45,293 nt of DNA from Corallochytrium limacisporum (GCA_002811645.1 PDIP01000001.1:92648-137940); one strand, 5' to 3'. Positions 8,652 to 18,487 are shown, numbered from the stretch's first letter. Program-made: numbers and translations. Notes: generated from the letters alone by a model not told the origin.

Positions 8652-11600
8652 CTACTTCGCTTCGTCAGGCATAGGTTCACCAATGAGGACGCGGCGCGCC
8701 CTGACAATTTCACCATCGCTGATGGGCGCCTTAGCAGAACCACCGTTCTCCACGACGTTGGCTCTTGCGGACCCCTGAGCCGTTATCTCTATTGATGCTC
8801 CCGCCCCACCGCCATTGATTGCATCCGGATCGATAAGCCTCAGAGTAATGAGCAGTCGGTGAAGGAAAGCATGGTAGGCCATGCACACTGGACAGTCTGT
8901 GTGGCTGTAGATCCGCAAGAGGATTTGGTGCATGTTTTTCAGTACGTCCGGAGCGGTACCACTGTGGTGGAAGCATTCATCTAGGGCCTCAATAATAATG
9001 GACTTCTTCTGTAGTGCGAGCGCAAGCAGGATGGTCCAGCCCCAGCAGTCGGCATCCAAAGTCATCTCCATTATCATGCTCAATTCGCGGGCCTTACGCT
9101 TCCAGCTAATTACCACAGCGCGCCGGTGCTCGTCGTCATCGATGCCCTGCCCTGTGGTCGAATCCAGGTGCTTTGTTGCATTAAGAGGGATCGGTTCCGG
9201 TGTCTCCGTGCGAAGGACCGATTCATTAGTGCCCGGTGGATTCAGCCTCTCCATAGTCTTACGCACTGCCTCCACTCCCGGACCGCGGGGCTGCTGCTCA
9301 TGGAAATGATCGGGCGGCGAACGCGGCACGTGGCCTATCCGCGGCACCATAGCCAACCCACCGTCCGCCCGCCGGCGCAAGATCGGTGCGCGGTTCAAGG
9401 GCGGCAGAGTGTCTGTGCCAGGAAGTGGGTTGTTGCCAATTAGAGACGGTTCCCGGGTCAATCGCGTGCCAATACTTGGGGCGTTCTCTTCCAGCGGCGA
9501 GGACGGAGCCACTCCCTGTGAAGCGAGAGTTATGAACGAGCCGCCCGAGAAGCGCTCTCGGGCGCTGGAATCCATGGCGTTAGGGTGCATCCACTTAAAC
9601 TGCGAATGGATCGCGTGGAAGGCATCTTCGGGTGCCTCATGCACCAGCATACTGCGCTGACTTTCATGACTCATCCATCCTTGGATATCGTAACCAAGAT
9701 CGAAACCAAAGCGGACCAGATCTCGCAGGCGGTAGTGTCTCATAAGTTTGCGAGCATAGCGTCCCAGCAACATGCTCATATAGTACTCCTCGACAGAGAA
9801 CCCGTCGGGCTGCTGATTGCCACGCACTGCAGGGATCAGGCCTTGTCTCAGAGCCTGAGGCCCTCTTGTACCACTTGACTTCCGACGCGGCGGAGTCGGT
9901 GCAGGGGCATCGGCACGAGACGGAGATTCCTGTTCAGGGCCCCCGCTACCGAAGAGCACGTACAATGCACTGCCAAACATGGAACCACCACCAGATTTGC
10001 TCCGGGTCGGTGTGGTCATAGCTTCCGGCTCCCTAGATCCTCCTTTCGCAGCGCCATCCGCGTTCAGGGAGGTGTCGGAGGAGATCGCAGTGAGAAAGCG
10101 CACCAATTCACGGCTCAGAGACCACTTCTCTGCCTCCAGAGTGGCATCGATCAGACGCGTAGCATATTTGCGGGCACTAGACTGCGACTCAAGGCTCTGC
10201 AACACAATCAAGTAAGAACATGCCGTCTCCAACTTACCTTCCGCCAAGCACTGCTCAAACAGGTCACGCGGATCACCAACAATACTGAAGAGGTGATCCC
10301 AAAGCTTGACTTCTGTCTTGCGCGCACAGTGGGCGACCACTTCAAGGTACTGAGGGTAGGTCTTGAGCCAAGACACAAAATCACCCAGCTTGGCATCTTC
10401 GTCCGCGGCAGATTTCGCTTCCGCTTCTTCATCGAGCACATCGTTTAGAACCATTTCAAGAGCATATCCAAAGTACGGCATGTCATCGTGCTCCCGAGCA
10501 AAGCGGTGAGCTTCAGAGTACAGGCGGTGTTGAATGAGTTTGCGCAGGACCGTCTGCACGAAGATCTGGCTCGTCAGAAGGAGATGGAAAAAGGGAGTAG
10601 GGCAGCCTGGGTAGATGCTCTCGACGCTTATGTCCTGGTTGATGCCGTCGGCAAAAGCGTTGTTGGAATTAATGCACAGCGGATGTGCTTCCGTATGTAT
10701 CGTGATTGGAAGGTACTGGTCAAAGGGTTTTGTGAAGAGAGCATCCTTTGGATTCTCGAGCGCTTCGATAGATTTCGGATACCACATCTTCAATTGGTTT
10801 GTGCCCTCGGCAATGTAGATCACATCGCGATCATTTTCGTGCCCATAGGACGGAGTTTGTCCGGAGTACCGATTGGTCCAGACCATTTCTGCAACACTCG
10901 ACAGCTGTACTTGTCCGCCAAGATCCATGCCGTGGTTCGTCATAGGGTAAGCAAGGCATCGACCACTGACATTCACCACTACGATAGCTTTGAACAAAGG
11001 ATCTTTGTCCGTCGCATGGTCTTGGTTTGATCGCGCTCTCAGGATAAACATGGAGTCCAGAATCTCCGAAAACCCCTTGAACTGATTGCTAAAGTCAATG
11101 CTGAATTGGAGTTTGATGGACTTCAATGTGGCCTGAGGTTGGGGGATCGGAGTCTTGCCAGGATGAGCACCCTTCTGCGACTCCCATTCCAAATTGTACA
11201 GCTGGAATTGGCCATCCTGCAGACAGCAGGCAAGGAATTCTCTGCGGTGATCGAAGCAGGACACCATGCTGGGCAGGCGAACCATCTGAAGGCATGAAGT
11301 GTTTGACAGTACCGTGTCGGAATCGTAGATGCGAATCTGGGACTCCCCGGATGGCCAGCACTTGCAAGGGACAGCCACATACTTGCCGATCCATACCATT
11401 GGGCCCAAGACAGAAATTTCCCGTTCGTGCATCTGATTGCCAAACATCCTCCACTTGCGGGTAATCATGTTGTAAATCATGAATCCCCTGGTGCCGGCAG
11501 CAGCCATGTGATCCATGTCATCGTTGACAGCCACTTGAGAAATGGGTGCATTGTCCGAAAGGTAATTACTGGGAAAAGGGATGTGGTCCCATTTGGCTTG

Positions 11601-13130
11601 CACTAGATGCTCCGCATTGCCAGTGTCCTGGTCCATGTCATCGTGGACAGAAAATTGTGTTAAATCCGCAGACTTCTTTGGGCCCAATCCCTTCCGGATC
11701 TGTGGCCGGCGGACGTCCTTACTCAGAATCATGTCAAAAGGCAACTGAATGTGATTTTTACAGAGGAATAGACTAGCTTCCAGATTTGCCCGGATCGGTG
11801 ACACAAAACTTACCAGTTTCGCCATGGAGTAGACGAGAATTTTGGATCCACAGTCTGGGGAGCTAATATAGTTTCCAGCCCCCAACAGGTCAAACCCATG
11901 GGCAGTCCACTCCAGCGTCCGCAAGCGAATAGGTTTCCAATCGTAGCCTTTATCTTCCCCCTGATGAACTGCTTCGAATGAGCGCCAGTCAGGCGGAATA
12001 AAGTTGTCGATCATGCGGCCATACGGAGAAAAGGTGCCTGCACCACCCTTCTCCCACAACGCTGCACAGATTCCCATGCCTGGGTTCCATTGCAGGTAAC
12101 GAACCGCTCCTGTCAGTGTGTTGGGAAAGTTCATTTCCGCGAGACTGATGCGACAGGCCACTGACATCTGTCGCAGATTGCGATCCGCTCGGCAGACAAG
12201 GATCGTACCATCCTCAAGCCCGATGGCGGCCACGTAGTATCGATAGTTCAGTGCAATGGTTGTGGCTTTGACGCCTGCACGTGTCTTCTCAATGTCGTCA
12301 CTGTTGATCAATAGCACCTGGCAATCGCTATCATCATCCAGACCCGCAGAGACTCGGAAGAGGACTGGAATACCCTCTGAGGTAATACCAGACAGCACCC
12401 TCAGTCCCGGACAGTGCCCGAGCTTGTCCATATAGATGCTGGGCGGAGGTACCGCATTGGTTGTTCCAGGGGCACCTGGCTGTACAGTTATCTTTCGCTT
12501 TAGAATGTTGTTGACATGGTAGCTCAGAGCAAGATACCGCGTGCCTGGTCCCTTGAAGCACTCCACACGGCCATTGCCCATAGCAATATACAGATATGCC
12601 CCCACATCGCACAGCGCCCGACAGCCCGAGAGGCACTGGGTTACGTGGACAAACTTTAACCATCGCCGTGTTCGGCGCAGCAGAGACTGACTACCATCAT
12701 CGTCTGCCTGTTCAGGTCCAAAGCCATGAGAATCGTGCAGCACTCCAACACTGGCGTGGCCCGAACCGGTGATTGTGGAAACATCCCCGTTGTATGTGTA
12801 CTGTTCCGACTGCTCGTTGGAGTCTAGGATCCTCAGAAACTGGACAAAATCCTTTGAAGTTTGCAGTGCAATGTGCGTGTTCTTAAAGCATACTGTTGAT
12901 GCCACAGTCTCACCATATTCGCGCAAACTGCTTGTGCTTCTCACGTAGGAAAATGTATGTAGCCAGTGCTTTGAATCAAGCAAAGTCACCGTGTCCTTTG
13001 TGACTGTCACGATCACATCAAACGGAAGCCTGTGTATTGCAATAATGTCCTGATTCTTGGGGTCAGATTCTTTCTTGGGATCGATATGCACGCCCTCGAC
13101 CACCAATGGCTGACCGTACGTATAATACAT
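8652..13130 (-). CDS. RIC1: RIC1, subunit of the Ric1-Rgp1 GEF for Rab6/Ypt6
   Basis: A 1492-residue protein, one uninterrupted reading frame. RIC1 with RGP1 activates Rab6/Ypt6 at the trans-Golgi for endosome-to-Golgi traffic. The N-terminus MYYTYGQP resembles the conserved RIC1 start. The first 800 or so residues form WD40-like beta repeats, including LRTLEWTAHGFDLLGAGNY and VVNVSGRCLAYPMTN. The diagnostic RIC1 domain starts near residue 845 with FHLLLTSQIFVQTVLRKLIQ. It continues with CARKTEVKLWDHLFSIVGDP, RDLFEQCLAEGKLETACSYL and IVLQSLE. A Ser/Pro/Gly-rich insert (about 1040-1110) and a second disordered section precede a conserved helical end with DLVRFGFDLGYDI and MEMTLDADCWGWTILLALAL. 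The downstream UMP1 gene on the same strand is separated by 424 bp, so the two are probably separate transcripts. Confidence 0.95.
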   Translation of the reverse strand: MYYTYGQPLVVEGVHIDPKKESDPKNQDIIAIHRLPFDVIVTVTKDTVTLLDSKHWLHTFSYVRSTSSLREYGETVASTVCFKNTHIALQTSKDFVQFLRILDSNEQSEQYTYNGDVSTITGSGHASVGVLHDSHGFGPEQADDDGSQSLLRRTRRWLKFVHVTQCLSGCRALCDVGAYLYIAMGNGRVECFKGPGTRYLALSYHVNNILKRKITVQPGAPGTTNAVPPPSIYMDKLGHCPGLRVLSGITSEGIPVLFRVSAGLDDDSDCQVLLINSDDIEKTRAGVKATTIALNYRYYVAAIGLEDGTILVCRADRNLRQMSVACRISLAEMNFPNTLTGAVRYLQWNPGMGICAALWEKGGAGTFSPYGRMIDNFIPPDWRSFEAVHQGEDKGYDWKPIRLRTLEWTAHGFDLLGAGNYISSPDCGSKILVYSMAKLVSFVSPIRANLEASLFLCKNHIQLPFDMILSKDVRRPQIRKGLGPKKSADLTQFSVHDDMDQDTGNAEHLVQAKWDHIPFPSNYLSDNAPISQVAVNDDMDHMAAAGTRGFMIYNMITRKWRMFGNQMHEREISVLGPMVWIGKYVAVPCKCWPSGESQIRIYDSDTVLSNTSCLQMVRLPSMVSCFDHRREFLACCLQDGQFQLYNLEWESQKGAHPGKTPIPQPQATLKSIKLQFSIDFSNQFKGFSEILDSMFILRARSNQDHATDKDPLFKAIVVVNVSGRCLAYPMTNHGMDLGGQVQLSSVAEMVWTNRYSGQTPSYGHENDRDVIYIAEGTNQLKMWYPKSIEALENPKDALFTKPFDQYLPITIHTEAHPLCINSNNAFADGINQDISVESIYPGCPTPFFHLLLTSQIFVQTVLRKLIQHRLYSEAHRFAREHDDMPYFGYALEMVLNDVLDEEAEAKSAADEDAKLGDFVSWLKTYPQYLEVVAHCARKTEVKLWDHLFSIVGDPRDLFEQCLAEGKLETACSYLIVLQSLESQSSARKYATRLIDATLEAEKWSLSRELVRFLTAISSDTSLNADGAAKGGSREPEAMTTPTRSKSGGGSMFGSALYVLFGSGGPEQESPSRADAPAPTPPRRKSSGTRGPQALRQGLIPAVRGNQQPDGFSVEEYYMSMLLGRYARKLMRHYRLRDLVRFGFDLGYDIQGWMSHESQRSMLVHEAPEDAFHAIHSQFKWMHPNAMDSSARERFSGGSFITLASQGVAPSSPLEENAPSIGTRLTREPSLIGNNPLPGTDTLPPLNRAPILRRRADGGLAMVPRIGHVPRSPPDHFHEQQPRGPGVEAVRKTMERLNPPGTNESVLRTETPEPIPLNATKHLDSTTGQGIDDDEHRRAVVISWKRKARELSMIMEMTLDADCWGWTILLALALQKKSIIIEALDECFHHSGTAPDVLKNMHQILLRIYSHTDCPVCMAYHAFLHRLLITLRLIDPDAINGGGAGASIEITAQGSARANVVENGGSAKAPISDGEIVRARRVLIGEPMPDEAK

Positions 13131-13554
13131 GGTGCCGAGAAAGTTCTATTCCCTCAAGGCCTATCTTCAGAGCCCTCACGTCAGCATTTTCATACTCTGC
13201 GATAAAGCAAACTCTTTAATACCATGCTATCGTGCTATTTCGAGCAAAGGCGCTAGTACTGACTAGATCCATCACAGAAATAGCTTTGGAGTCTTGAGAA
13301 GTCAAAACGAGCTGGAGAGCCAGGTTCGCGGGAGACTGAAAAGCCAGCCGTATTGGTGCCCCCTCTCCCCTCTTCTAGAGAAGGCGGGAGAGGCACAAAG
13401 AGCATGAAACCAGGGTGGCAAACGACGACTCAGCTATTGTACTGCACTTTCACTTAGTCGCCAAGTGCGATGGTTAATCATGATAAGCTACGTTCAAGGT
13501 CATCTAGTACTTTTTTAGTAATTATTTAGCTATACTTTTGTGTTTGGTTCAATC
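13131..13554. other. Intergenic region between RIC1 and UMP1
   Basis: These 424 bp lie 5' of RIC1 and 3' of UMP1, both on the minus strand. Apart from the PACE-like nonamer at 13414-13422 I see no gene or repeat. Confidence 0.5.
13414..13422 (+). promoter_or_regulatory. PACE-like nonamer GGTGGCAAA
   Basis: An exact match to the proteasome-associated control element bound by Rpn4 in yeasts. It lies 284 bp before the RIC1 start and downstream of the stop of the proteasome assembly gene UMP1, which is the wrong side for UMP1. A nine-base match is expected by chance about once in three windows this size, so function is doubtful. Confidence 0.2.
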
Positions 13555-13962
13555 CTACAGACGCTTCCAGCCCATACGTGCTTCTACAAGATCATGCAAA
13601 TCGGCTTCCATCTCGTATTCGTCGCGTCCCAGGACATCCTCGAAATCAATAGTTTCATCCTGTCCAGTCAAAGTCTCGACCGCAAGATTAGACTCTGGTA
13701 AACCAGGCAAACGTTTGGGCTGGCTAGCAAGTGCAAGCTCGGTGTTGATGCGGAGAGGCATGTGCACTCCTTGAGTGCGTCCCAAGTTGGCCATCTTGGC
13801 GTTGTGCGCGTGCTGGTGCCCAACCAGCTGTGCGTGCTCCAGTGGGTGGATTGTCGACTGGTTTGCTACCGTGCTTTGAAAACCATCGCGCAGAAGATCG
13901 GTCTTGCCCACAGCCTCAATGGACTGGGCCTTTGCTGAAGGGGGATGCAGCTGATACTCCAT
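13555..13962 (-). CDS. UMP1: Proteasome maturation factor UMP1/POMP
   Basis: A 135-residue chaperone of 20S proteasome assembly that sits in the half-proteasome and is degraded as the first substrate when two halves join. The match is clearest in the C-terminal half, where RLPGLPESNLAVETLTGQDE, then TIDFEDVLG, parallels the family pattern LPxxxSNLxxDVLxGxDExIxFEDIL. The central HPLEHAQLVGHQHAHNAKMA, then NLGRTQGVHMPLRINTELAL, matches the Ump1 pattern of HPLE, a helix, and QGxxxPLRxxME. Length agrees with human POMP (141) and yeast Ump1 (148). The start used is the ATG at 13962; a longer frame would begin at a GTG two codons earlier. Confidence 0.93.
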   Translation of the reverse strand: MEYQLHPPSAKAQSIEAVGKTDLLRDGFQSTVANQSTIHPLEHAQLVGHQHAHNAKMANLGRTQGVHMPLRINTELALASQPKRLPGLPESNLAVETLTGQDETIDFEDVLGRDEYEMEADLHDLVEARMGWKRL

Positions 13963-14488
13963 TTTCACAACATGTCAAGTACAACGTTAAATGTACTGGT
14001 CCGGTCACTTATAAATCTAAGAATGGTTTGCATGCTAAAATAGCCCTTCCGTCTTGTACAAGGGTGTAGAGAGTTCGCAAGGGTTTGCTAAAAGGTCACT
14101 TATGTACAGCTGCTTGAATCGCGTTGGAAAGTGTTTCCGCAGCTCCCTTGTTGTCGCTTTAGGCCCCCAGTGACCATCCGAACTCCTTCATGACTTTTCT
14201 TGCCGCGTCATTTGGAGGTCGGTACATTCAGTGCCGACTAAGATGGATGCGTTCGGAGCAGCCAAAGGGGGGGTGGGGGAAAAACAGCCAGTGGACTTCC
14301 TTCCCTCCGGTCCACTGCCGCAGGCGTCCACACTGGGTTCGAAAACAATGATATAGATCAATATTATTGGCGAGGCTACAGTCCAATGCCAAGATGGGGG
14401 AGGGAAGTCCCAACTAATAGACTTCAAGGTATGAATGTATCTAAACTACTTAACAATGCTCGATGAGTACCCCCCCAATGGTTACTAT
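13963..14488. other. Intergenic region between UMP1 and the PQ-loop carrier
   Basis: These 526 bp hold the UMP1 promoter and the 3' end of the PQ-loop gene. A G-rich stretch lies at about 14268-14280. I see no gene, repeat or tRNA. A GGTTCGAAA word near 14335 has no supporting tRNA arms. Confidence 0.5.
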
Positions 14489-15463
14489 CTACTTGGCGGT
14501 CTTATTCTTACGGTACAATATCCACTGGATGAAGATGGTGATATCGAAGATCAGCGTACCGATGGAGCCAACTAAGTACGACAAAGTGGACTCCCAGAAA
14601 ACAGCATCGACCTGTGGGATACGTAGGATAATGGACATGCCGTACAACGTATTTGCAGAAATGGCCAAAAGGAACATGCCAATTGACAGACCCTCCACAC
14701 TCTTGCGCTTGAAGTTCTGCAAAATCTGAGGTGCGCGAGAGCCAAAGTACAGCATGCCAGAAGCCCATGCTAGGATGCATCCGGTGATGAAGACCTCCCG
14801 TGAAGTTTCTACCTTGGCATCACACAGTGGAGCGCTTGGTCCCGACCCGATGCCGCGATGACTATGAAAGGGCTCAACTGCCTGCAGCAGAGACCGACCG
14901 GGAACGACAGCTATGGTGTCCACGGGCACTGCGCTCATGGAATCAATGGAATACACGGTTGATGTGGTGAGAGCTGCCAGAGCAGAAACTGAGACCAGGG
15001 TGCCTGTTAGGACAGTTCGCAAAGTAGTTCCATATCCATTCTCATGGCTGCCAGTCAAAGGTTGGACTTCGTCATCTGACTCTTCCTCAGCCAGTGCATC
15101 CTTTAGGTTAGTGCGCCTGTAGATCGCCTTTTGCCAGATAATAAGTATGTCCAAGAACACAAACCAAATGGACGTGTATAGTTGGAAAGGTAGCTGATGA
15201 GTCAAAATACAACCCACTAAAGCCGCAAGGTCACCCAGTAACCACAAAATCAACATACCCCAGGTGATTCCGTCGGCATCTTTGTTCTTGTAGTTCTCCC
15301 ACATCTGCGGGAAGTTCGCCACACCCCACAAAACAATATTCAACAACCCAAACACAACTGAGACAATCTCAGCAGGACTGTAGACACAATCCCGCATGAA
15401 GTGTCCAATCCAGTGGTTGTACTCGTGACCGTCTTTGTAGACGGGATCACAGACGCAATCCAT
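14489..15463 (-). CDS. PQ-loop vacuolar/lysosomal cationic amino-acid transporter
   Basis: A 324-residue seven-helix membrane protein of the PQ-loop family (yeast Ypq1-3, animal PQLC2/SLC66A1), which exports cationic amino acids from the vacuole or lysosome. Both signature loops are present: NFPQMWENYKNKDADGITWG with Pro52-Gln53, and SRAPQILQNFKRKSVEGLSI with Pro245-Gln246. Helices are seen at about 31-50, 68-88, 95-112, 150-172, 224-242, 258-280 and 293-316. The N-terminus is Cys-rich (MDCVCD) and short, with no signal peptide. An acidic linker (LAEEESDDEVQPLTG, about 124-138) and a poorly conserved loop at 173-222 separate the two three-helix bundles. The protein fits yeast Ypq1 in length and layout. 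Confidence 0.92.
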   Translation of the reverse strand: MDCVCDPVYKDGHEYNHWIGHFMRDCVYSPAEIVSVVFGLLNIVLWGVANFPQMWENYKNKDADGITWGMLILWLLGDLAALVGCILTHQLPFQLYTSIWFVFLDILIIWQKAIYRRTNLKDALAEEESDDEVQPLTGSHENGYGTTLRTVLTGTLVSVSALAALTTSTVYSIDSMSAVPVDTIAVVPGRSLLQAVEPFHSHRGIGSGPSAPLCDAKVETSREVFITGCILAWASGMLYFGSRAPQILQNFKRKSVEGLSIGMFLLAISANTLYGMSIILRIPQVDAVFWESTLSYLVGSIGTLIFDITIFIQWILYRKNKTAK

Positions 15464-15593
15464 TTTCCAATAAATGTAAGTTTCAATAATGGCGTATCCT
15501 ACTGCTCAGATATATACCGGTGCATTTTCAATTACATTTGACTATCTTTCTCTGTAATGAACAATAGAACTGATTCTCTAACTGCAACAGTAC

Positions 15594-15773
15594 TCACTGG
15601 TGTGGTTCTTCACCACTAAATAGCACAGCGAACCCGAGGAAAGTCAGCAAAGTGTAGACGCTGATCAGGATGGTCGCGTGGCCGTTGGGGGGCGGGCAGG
15701 TGCCCCAGCCCACGGCGATACCAATTATTTGAGCCATGACACCTGCCAATTTCCATTTCGGACCCTTTCCCAT
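15594..15773 (-). CDS. Small two-span membrane protein, unrecognised
   Basis: A 59-residue product starting MGKGPKWKLAGVMAQ, with two hydrophobic segments (about residues 9-23 and 34-53) joined by a CPPPNG turn and ending SGEEPHQ. I do not recognise the family. The frame is open upstream to an ATG at 15995, which would give 133 residues, but the extra part is basic, Pro/Gly-rich and not membrane-like, so I prefer the inner ATG. The stop codon overlaps a good splice donor (CCA followed by GTGAGTACTG), with an AG at the end of TTCATTACAG 46 nt on, so the last residues could be changed by a short intron. It lies 130 bp before the PQ-loop gene on the same strand and is divergent from HAP40. Confidence 0.45.
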   Translation of the reverse strand: MGKGPKWKLAGVMAQIIGIAVGWGTCPPPNGHATILISVYTLLTFLGFAVLFSGEEPHQ

Positions 15774-16506
15774 AATGAATATATGTCTTGGCCCAGCAGA
15801 ATCGGACAAATCGTGCGCTTTCAGGTAGACGGGAGATGTCGTGCTTCCAGCCGGAAGAGGAAGGGCGGTGCGGAACATCTTGGTTCCCGCTGATCGCCCC
15901 ACTCCGAGCGGGTACGGCGGGTTTTCTCCGCTGGCCCTGCGCAGCTTCTTCAACTGTTGGAATTTTTTGTATGTACCTTGCCCTTTGCCTTCCATCGTTT
16001 TTGTGCTGATCCCTCACTTCCATCGGTTCGTGAAAATGTTCCCACAGGTCCTCGCCAACTGCTGCTACGTCTGTGCGTGTGTGTGCGCTCGCCAGTAATT
16101 TCTCTTTAGTGGTTTGTCACCCTTGGCATCCATCTCTGCTTGCGTAGTGGAACGATGGCGCCCTGGAACCACGGGGCGGAGCCAACCGGCGCCCCTCGTC
16201 TGTGAAATGCGCGGAAGGCCACCGAAGGAAATGAATAATTAATCAATAATATTTAAATTGATCTATGTTTACCGGGCGGGCCCTTCCCTCGCACCCTGTT
16301 GGATTTGGCATTTTGCTGCCGATGGATCGGTTCTCCATCCGAACGGGTTTGGAAAGACAAAACAGAGCCAAAACATAAGGTTTCAATAATATCAGGTACA
16401 TGTTGACCACAGTTGTACGTCATCATGCGTCAACTAACCAACCAATTGGTAGTCAGGCTTGGACAGAACTAAACTAAGCATGTAGCCTAGAGTCTAAGAT
16501 ACAAAG
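15774..16506. other. Divergent region between the small membrane protein and HAP40
   Basis: About 730 bp, if the short start of the membrane protein is right. An ACCAATTGGT palindrome, giving a CCAAT word on both strands, lies about 60 bp before the HAP40 start and could be a CCAAT-box pair. An AT-rich patch lies at 16230-16260. No other gene is seen. Confidence 0.4.
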
Positions 16507-17547
16507 ATGTCAGGCCCTTCGCCAAATCCAGCGTTCTGGGATTCTTACCGGACCATATCAAACCGTCTAAAAAAGAAGTTCATGCGTAAACCGAACTATC
16601 AAGAAGCAGCCCAGGGATTCGAAGCATTATATAAAGCTGCGACAGAACACGGAGGGTACCAACATGCTGCTCTGTGCGCGATGGGTGTCGTACGGTGCGA
16701 GCAGGCACTCGGGGGATCCTCCGCAGGTAAGTGGGTCCTCCAAGCAGGAAGGGACTTCGTGAAGACTCAAGACAATATGAACCATGCGTTTTACTCATCA
16801 TGGCGCGAGTACATTCCGGATGCAGTTAATTGCTACTACGCTGCAGCGGACATCTACGTCCAGGAAAAGCGCTTCACGTACGCAGGTTGCATCCTGCTGG
16901 AGCTGGCGGAATGTCTCAGTGCCATGGACATGCACACAAATGCAGCCACAGTCGCGGAAAAGGCTGCATCAACAGCACGCAAGAACATCACGCTGACTAC
17001 AACAGCGCTGGAAATGGCCTACGAATCATACCAGCGGGTAGGAAAATATGAAGTTGCGCTGGAGCTCTGCAGCCAAGCAATTCAGAAGCTCAAGATAACC
17101 AAACTCAACGATGAGGTGTCCGTAGGTATTCACGAAGCCGTGCTGTCCGACATCGGAGAGCAGGGAGAAGAGTTTAACGAGGAAGAGCTGGTACGGAGAG
17201 TGAAGCTAAGACAGCGCGCACGGGGTGCTATCGTGAACTTGATGATCTCAAGGTATCTCCTCACACTGCTCTTAAATCCGAATGCGATCATGGACAGGGG
17301 ACTCGAGAACCCTGCGAGTAAGTATGTCCTGTCGGATTTAGATGGTCTTGCCATGTCAGAAGATGTCAAGAATCTCCTAGAGTGCTTTGCGGATGCGATC
17401 GCAGACCGTGACTGGAGCGGCATCTACCACGTCCAACAGGAGCTCTCACTTCGCCTGCCCGATCTTCAGGCGGACCTATGCCTCCGCATTGCCAGCCAAT
17501 TCTGCTTGCCTCATGAGACGAATTTGTTGCTGGTCGAGGATGATTAA
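16507..17547 (+). CDS. HAP40/F8A-like protein (huntingtin-associated 40-kDa protein)
   Basis: A 346-residue all-helical TPR-like protein. HAP40 binds tightly in the cleft of huntingtin and has been linked to Rab5-dependent early-endosome motility. The N-terminal signature YRTISNRLKKKFMRKPN (residues 14-30) aligns almost residue for residue with the human F8A segment YRLVSNKLKKRFLRKPN, followed in both by a matching helix (YQEAAQGFEALYKAA here). Further helices include YQHAALCAMGVVRCEQAL, CILLELAECLSAMDMHTNAA and YEVALELCSQAIQKLKI. The C-terminal half has NLMISRYLLTLLLNP, matching the Leu-rich helix of human HAP40, and ends LCLRIASQFCLPHETNLLLV. Human F8A is 371 residues. The ATG at 16507 is the first in frame and no intron is required. 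No huntingtin gene lies in this window, so whether the partner exists in this genome is unknown. Confidence 0.85.
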   Translation: MSGPSPNPAFWDSYRTISNRLKKKFMRKPNYQEAAQGFEALYKAATEHGGYQHAALCAMGVVRCEQALGGSSAGKWVLQAGRDFVKTQDNMNHAFYSSWREYIPDAVNCYYAAADIYVQEKRFTYAGCILLELAECLSAMDMHTNAATVAEKAASTARKNITLTTTALEMAYESYQRVGKYEVALELCSQAIQKLKITKLNDEVSVGIHEAVLSDIGEQGEEFNEEELVRRVKLRQRARGAIVNLMISRYLLTLLLNPNAIMDRGLENPASKYVLSDLDGLAMSEDVKNLLECFADAIADRDWSGIYHVQQELSLRLPDLQADLCLRIASQFCLPHETNLLLVEDD

Positions 17548-18487
17548 GAATATAGCAGTGTCTTTCCACATCGACCTCACACCCTGATCGAACGCTGTGA
17601 TTGATCCGAATTGATCCACCCCTTGACGATAGGGCTGGCTTGTGTGCTCCGGCATCCCCCCCCCTTTTGCCCTATTGTTTCCTTACCCCCTGGAAGGGCT
17701 CAATACTCAACTGATCGATCACATGGGGGCCCCGAATCCAAACACCCTCTCAATCGCAGATCCAACACACACACATAAAGAAATACACCACAAAGTCCGT
17801 AAATCTCGTACACAAATTTCTTCTTGTTCAATGTCAGATTCTTGCTGTCGATGATTTCCTATAGTGGGTGAATGACCGCCAGTGTGTTGTCTTTCGGCGG
17901 CTGGTTCGTTTGCAACAACTTTCTTTTCGCTTTTCCGGGTCGAACAGTGCCAAGCAAACATAAATGGAGACAAGGGCCCCCAGGCGGGCGGTGGTTTTTT
18001 AGGCAAGCAGCACACACATGGCCGGCGGCTTTGGGCCAAAAAGACTAAAGAAGAGGAGGAAAAAGTCAGGTAGGGGGCGACGCGAGAGGGAGAACCAATG
18101 TGGGAGCGAGTGCTAGGATAGAAGGTGCAGTGGACAGGCGGTAGGTCTGCTGAGACCCCTGAATCCTAGAGTGGGAGAGTTTGGAAAGGAGGCTTAGTGT
18201 GCAACAATAGAAGTTTTGTTGGTCGACATTGTGCTACTCGCTCGGATTTTCACTGTGGGTCATGATTTTGATCCGGTAACGCTCTATTTAAACTCTACTA
18301 GGAGCCGTAGTAACGACCTAATGCTCTTCACGGGTACACAACTATAGCCAGGCCAACAGATGTTTTTCTTATTGGCCAGTAGCAACGACTAGACTCGACT
18401 TGTAGGTCATGTCGAAACACAGCGGATGAATAACAAGTTCGGGATCATTTGAGGTTGAGTACATAGGAGTATAAACCAACCTTCAAC
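17548..18487. other. Intergenic region between HAP40 and eIF5B
   Basis: About 940 bp between two plus-strand genes. A C9 run lies at 17656-17664 and a short CA-rich stretch at about 17763-17790. A minus-strand frame at 17719-17961 begins with ATG, encodes 80 residues and ends in a hydrophobic segment (LWCISLCVCVGSA), but it has no recognised relative, so I do not call it. The eIF5B promoter and leader should be in the last 300 bp. Confidence 0.45.

Noticed and set aside
8205-8795. A 196-codon plus-strand frame between ACSF3-like and RIC1
   Set aside because: It begins at TTG, crosses a G11 run and overlaps the RIC1 3' end antisense; other frames there are equally open because stops are rare.
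17719-17961. An 80-residue minus-strand frame with an ATG and a hydrophobic end
   Set aside because: It has no recognised relative, no supporting signal, and lies in a low-complexity CA-rich gap; kept only as a note.
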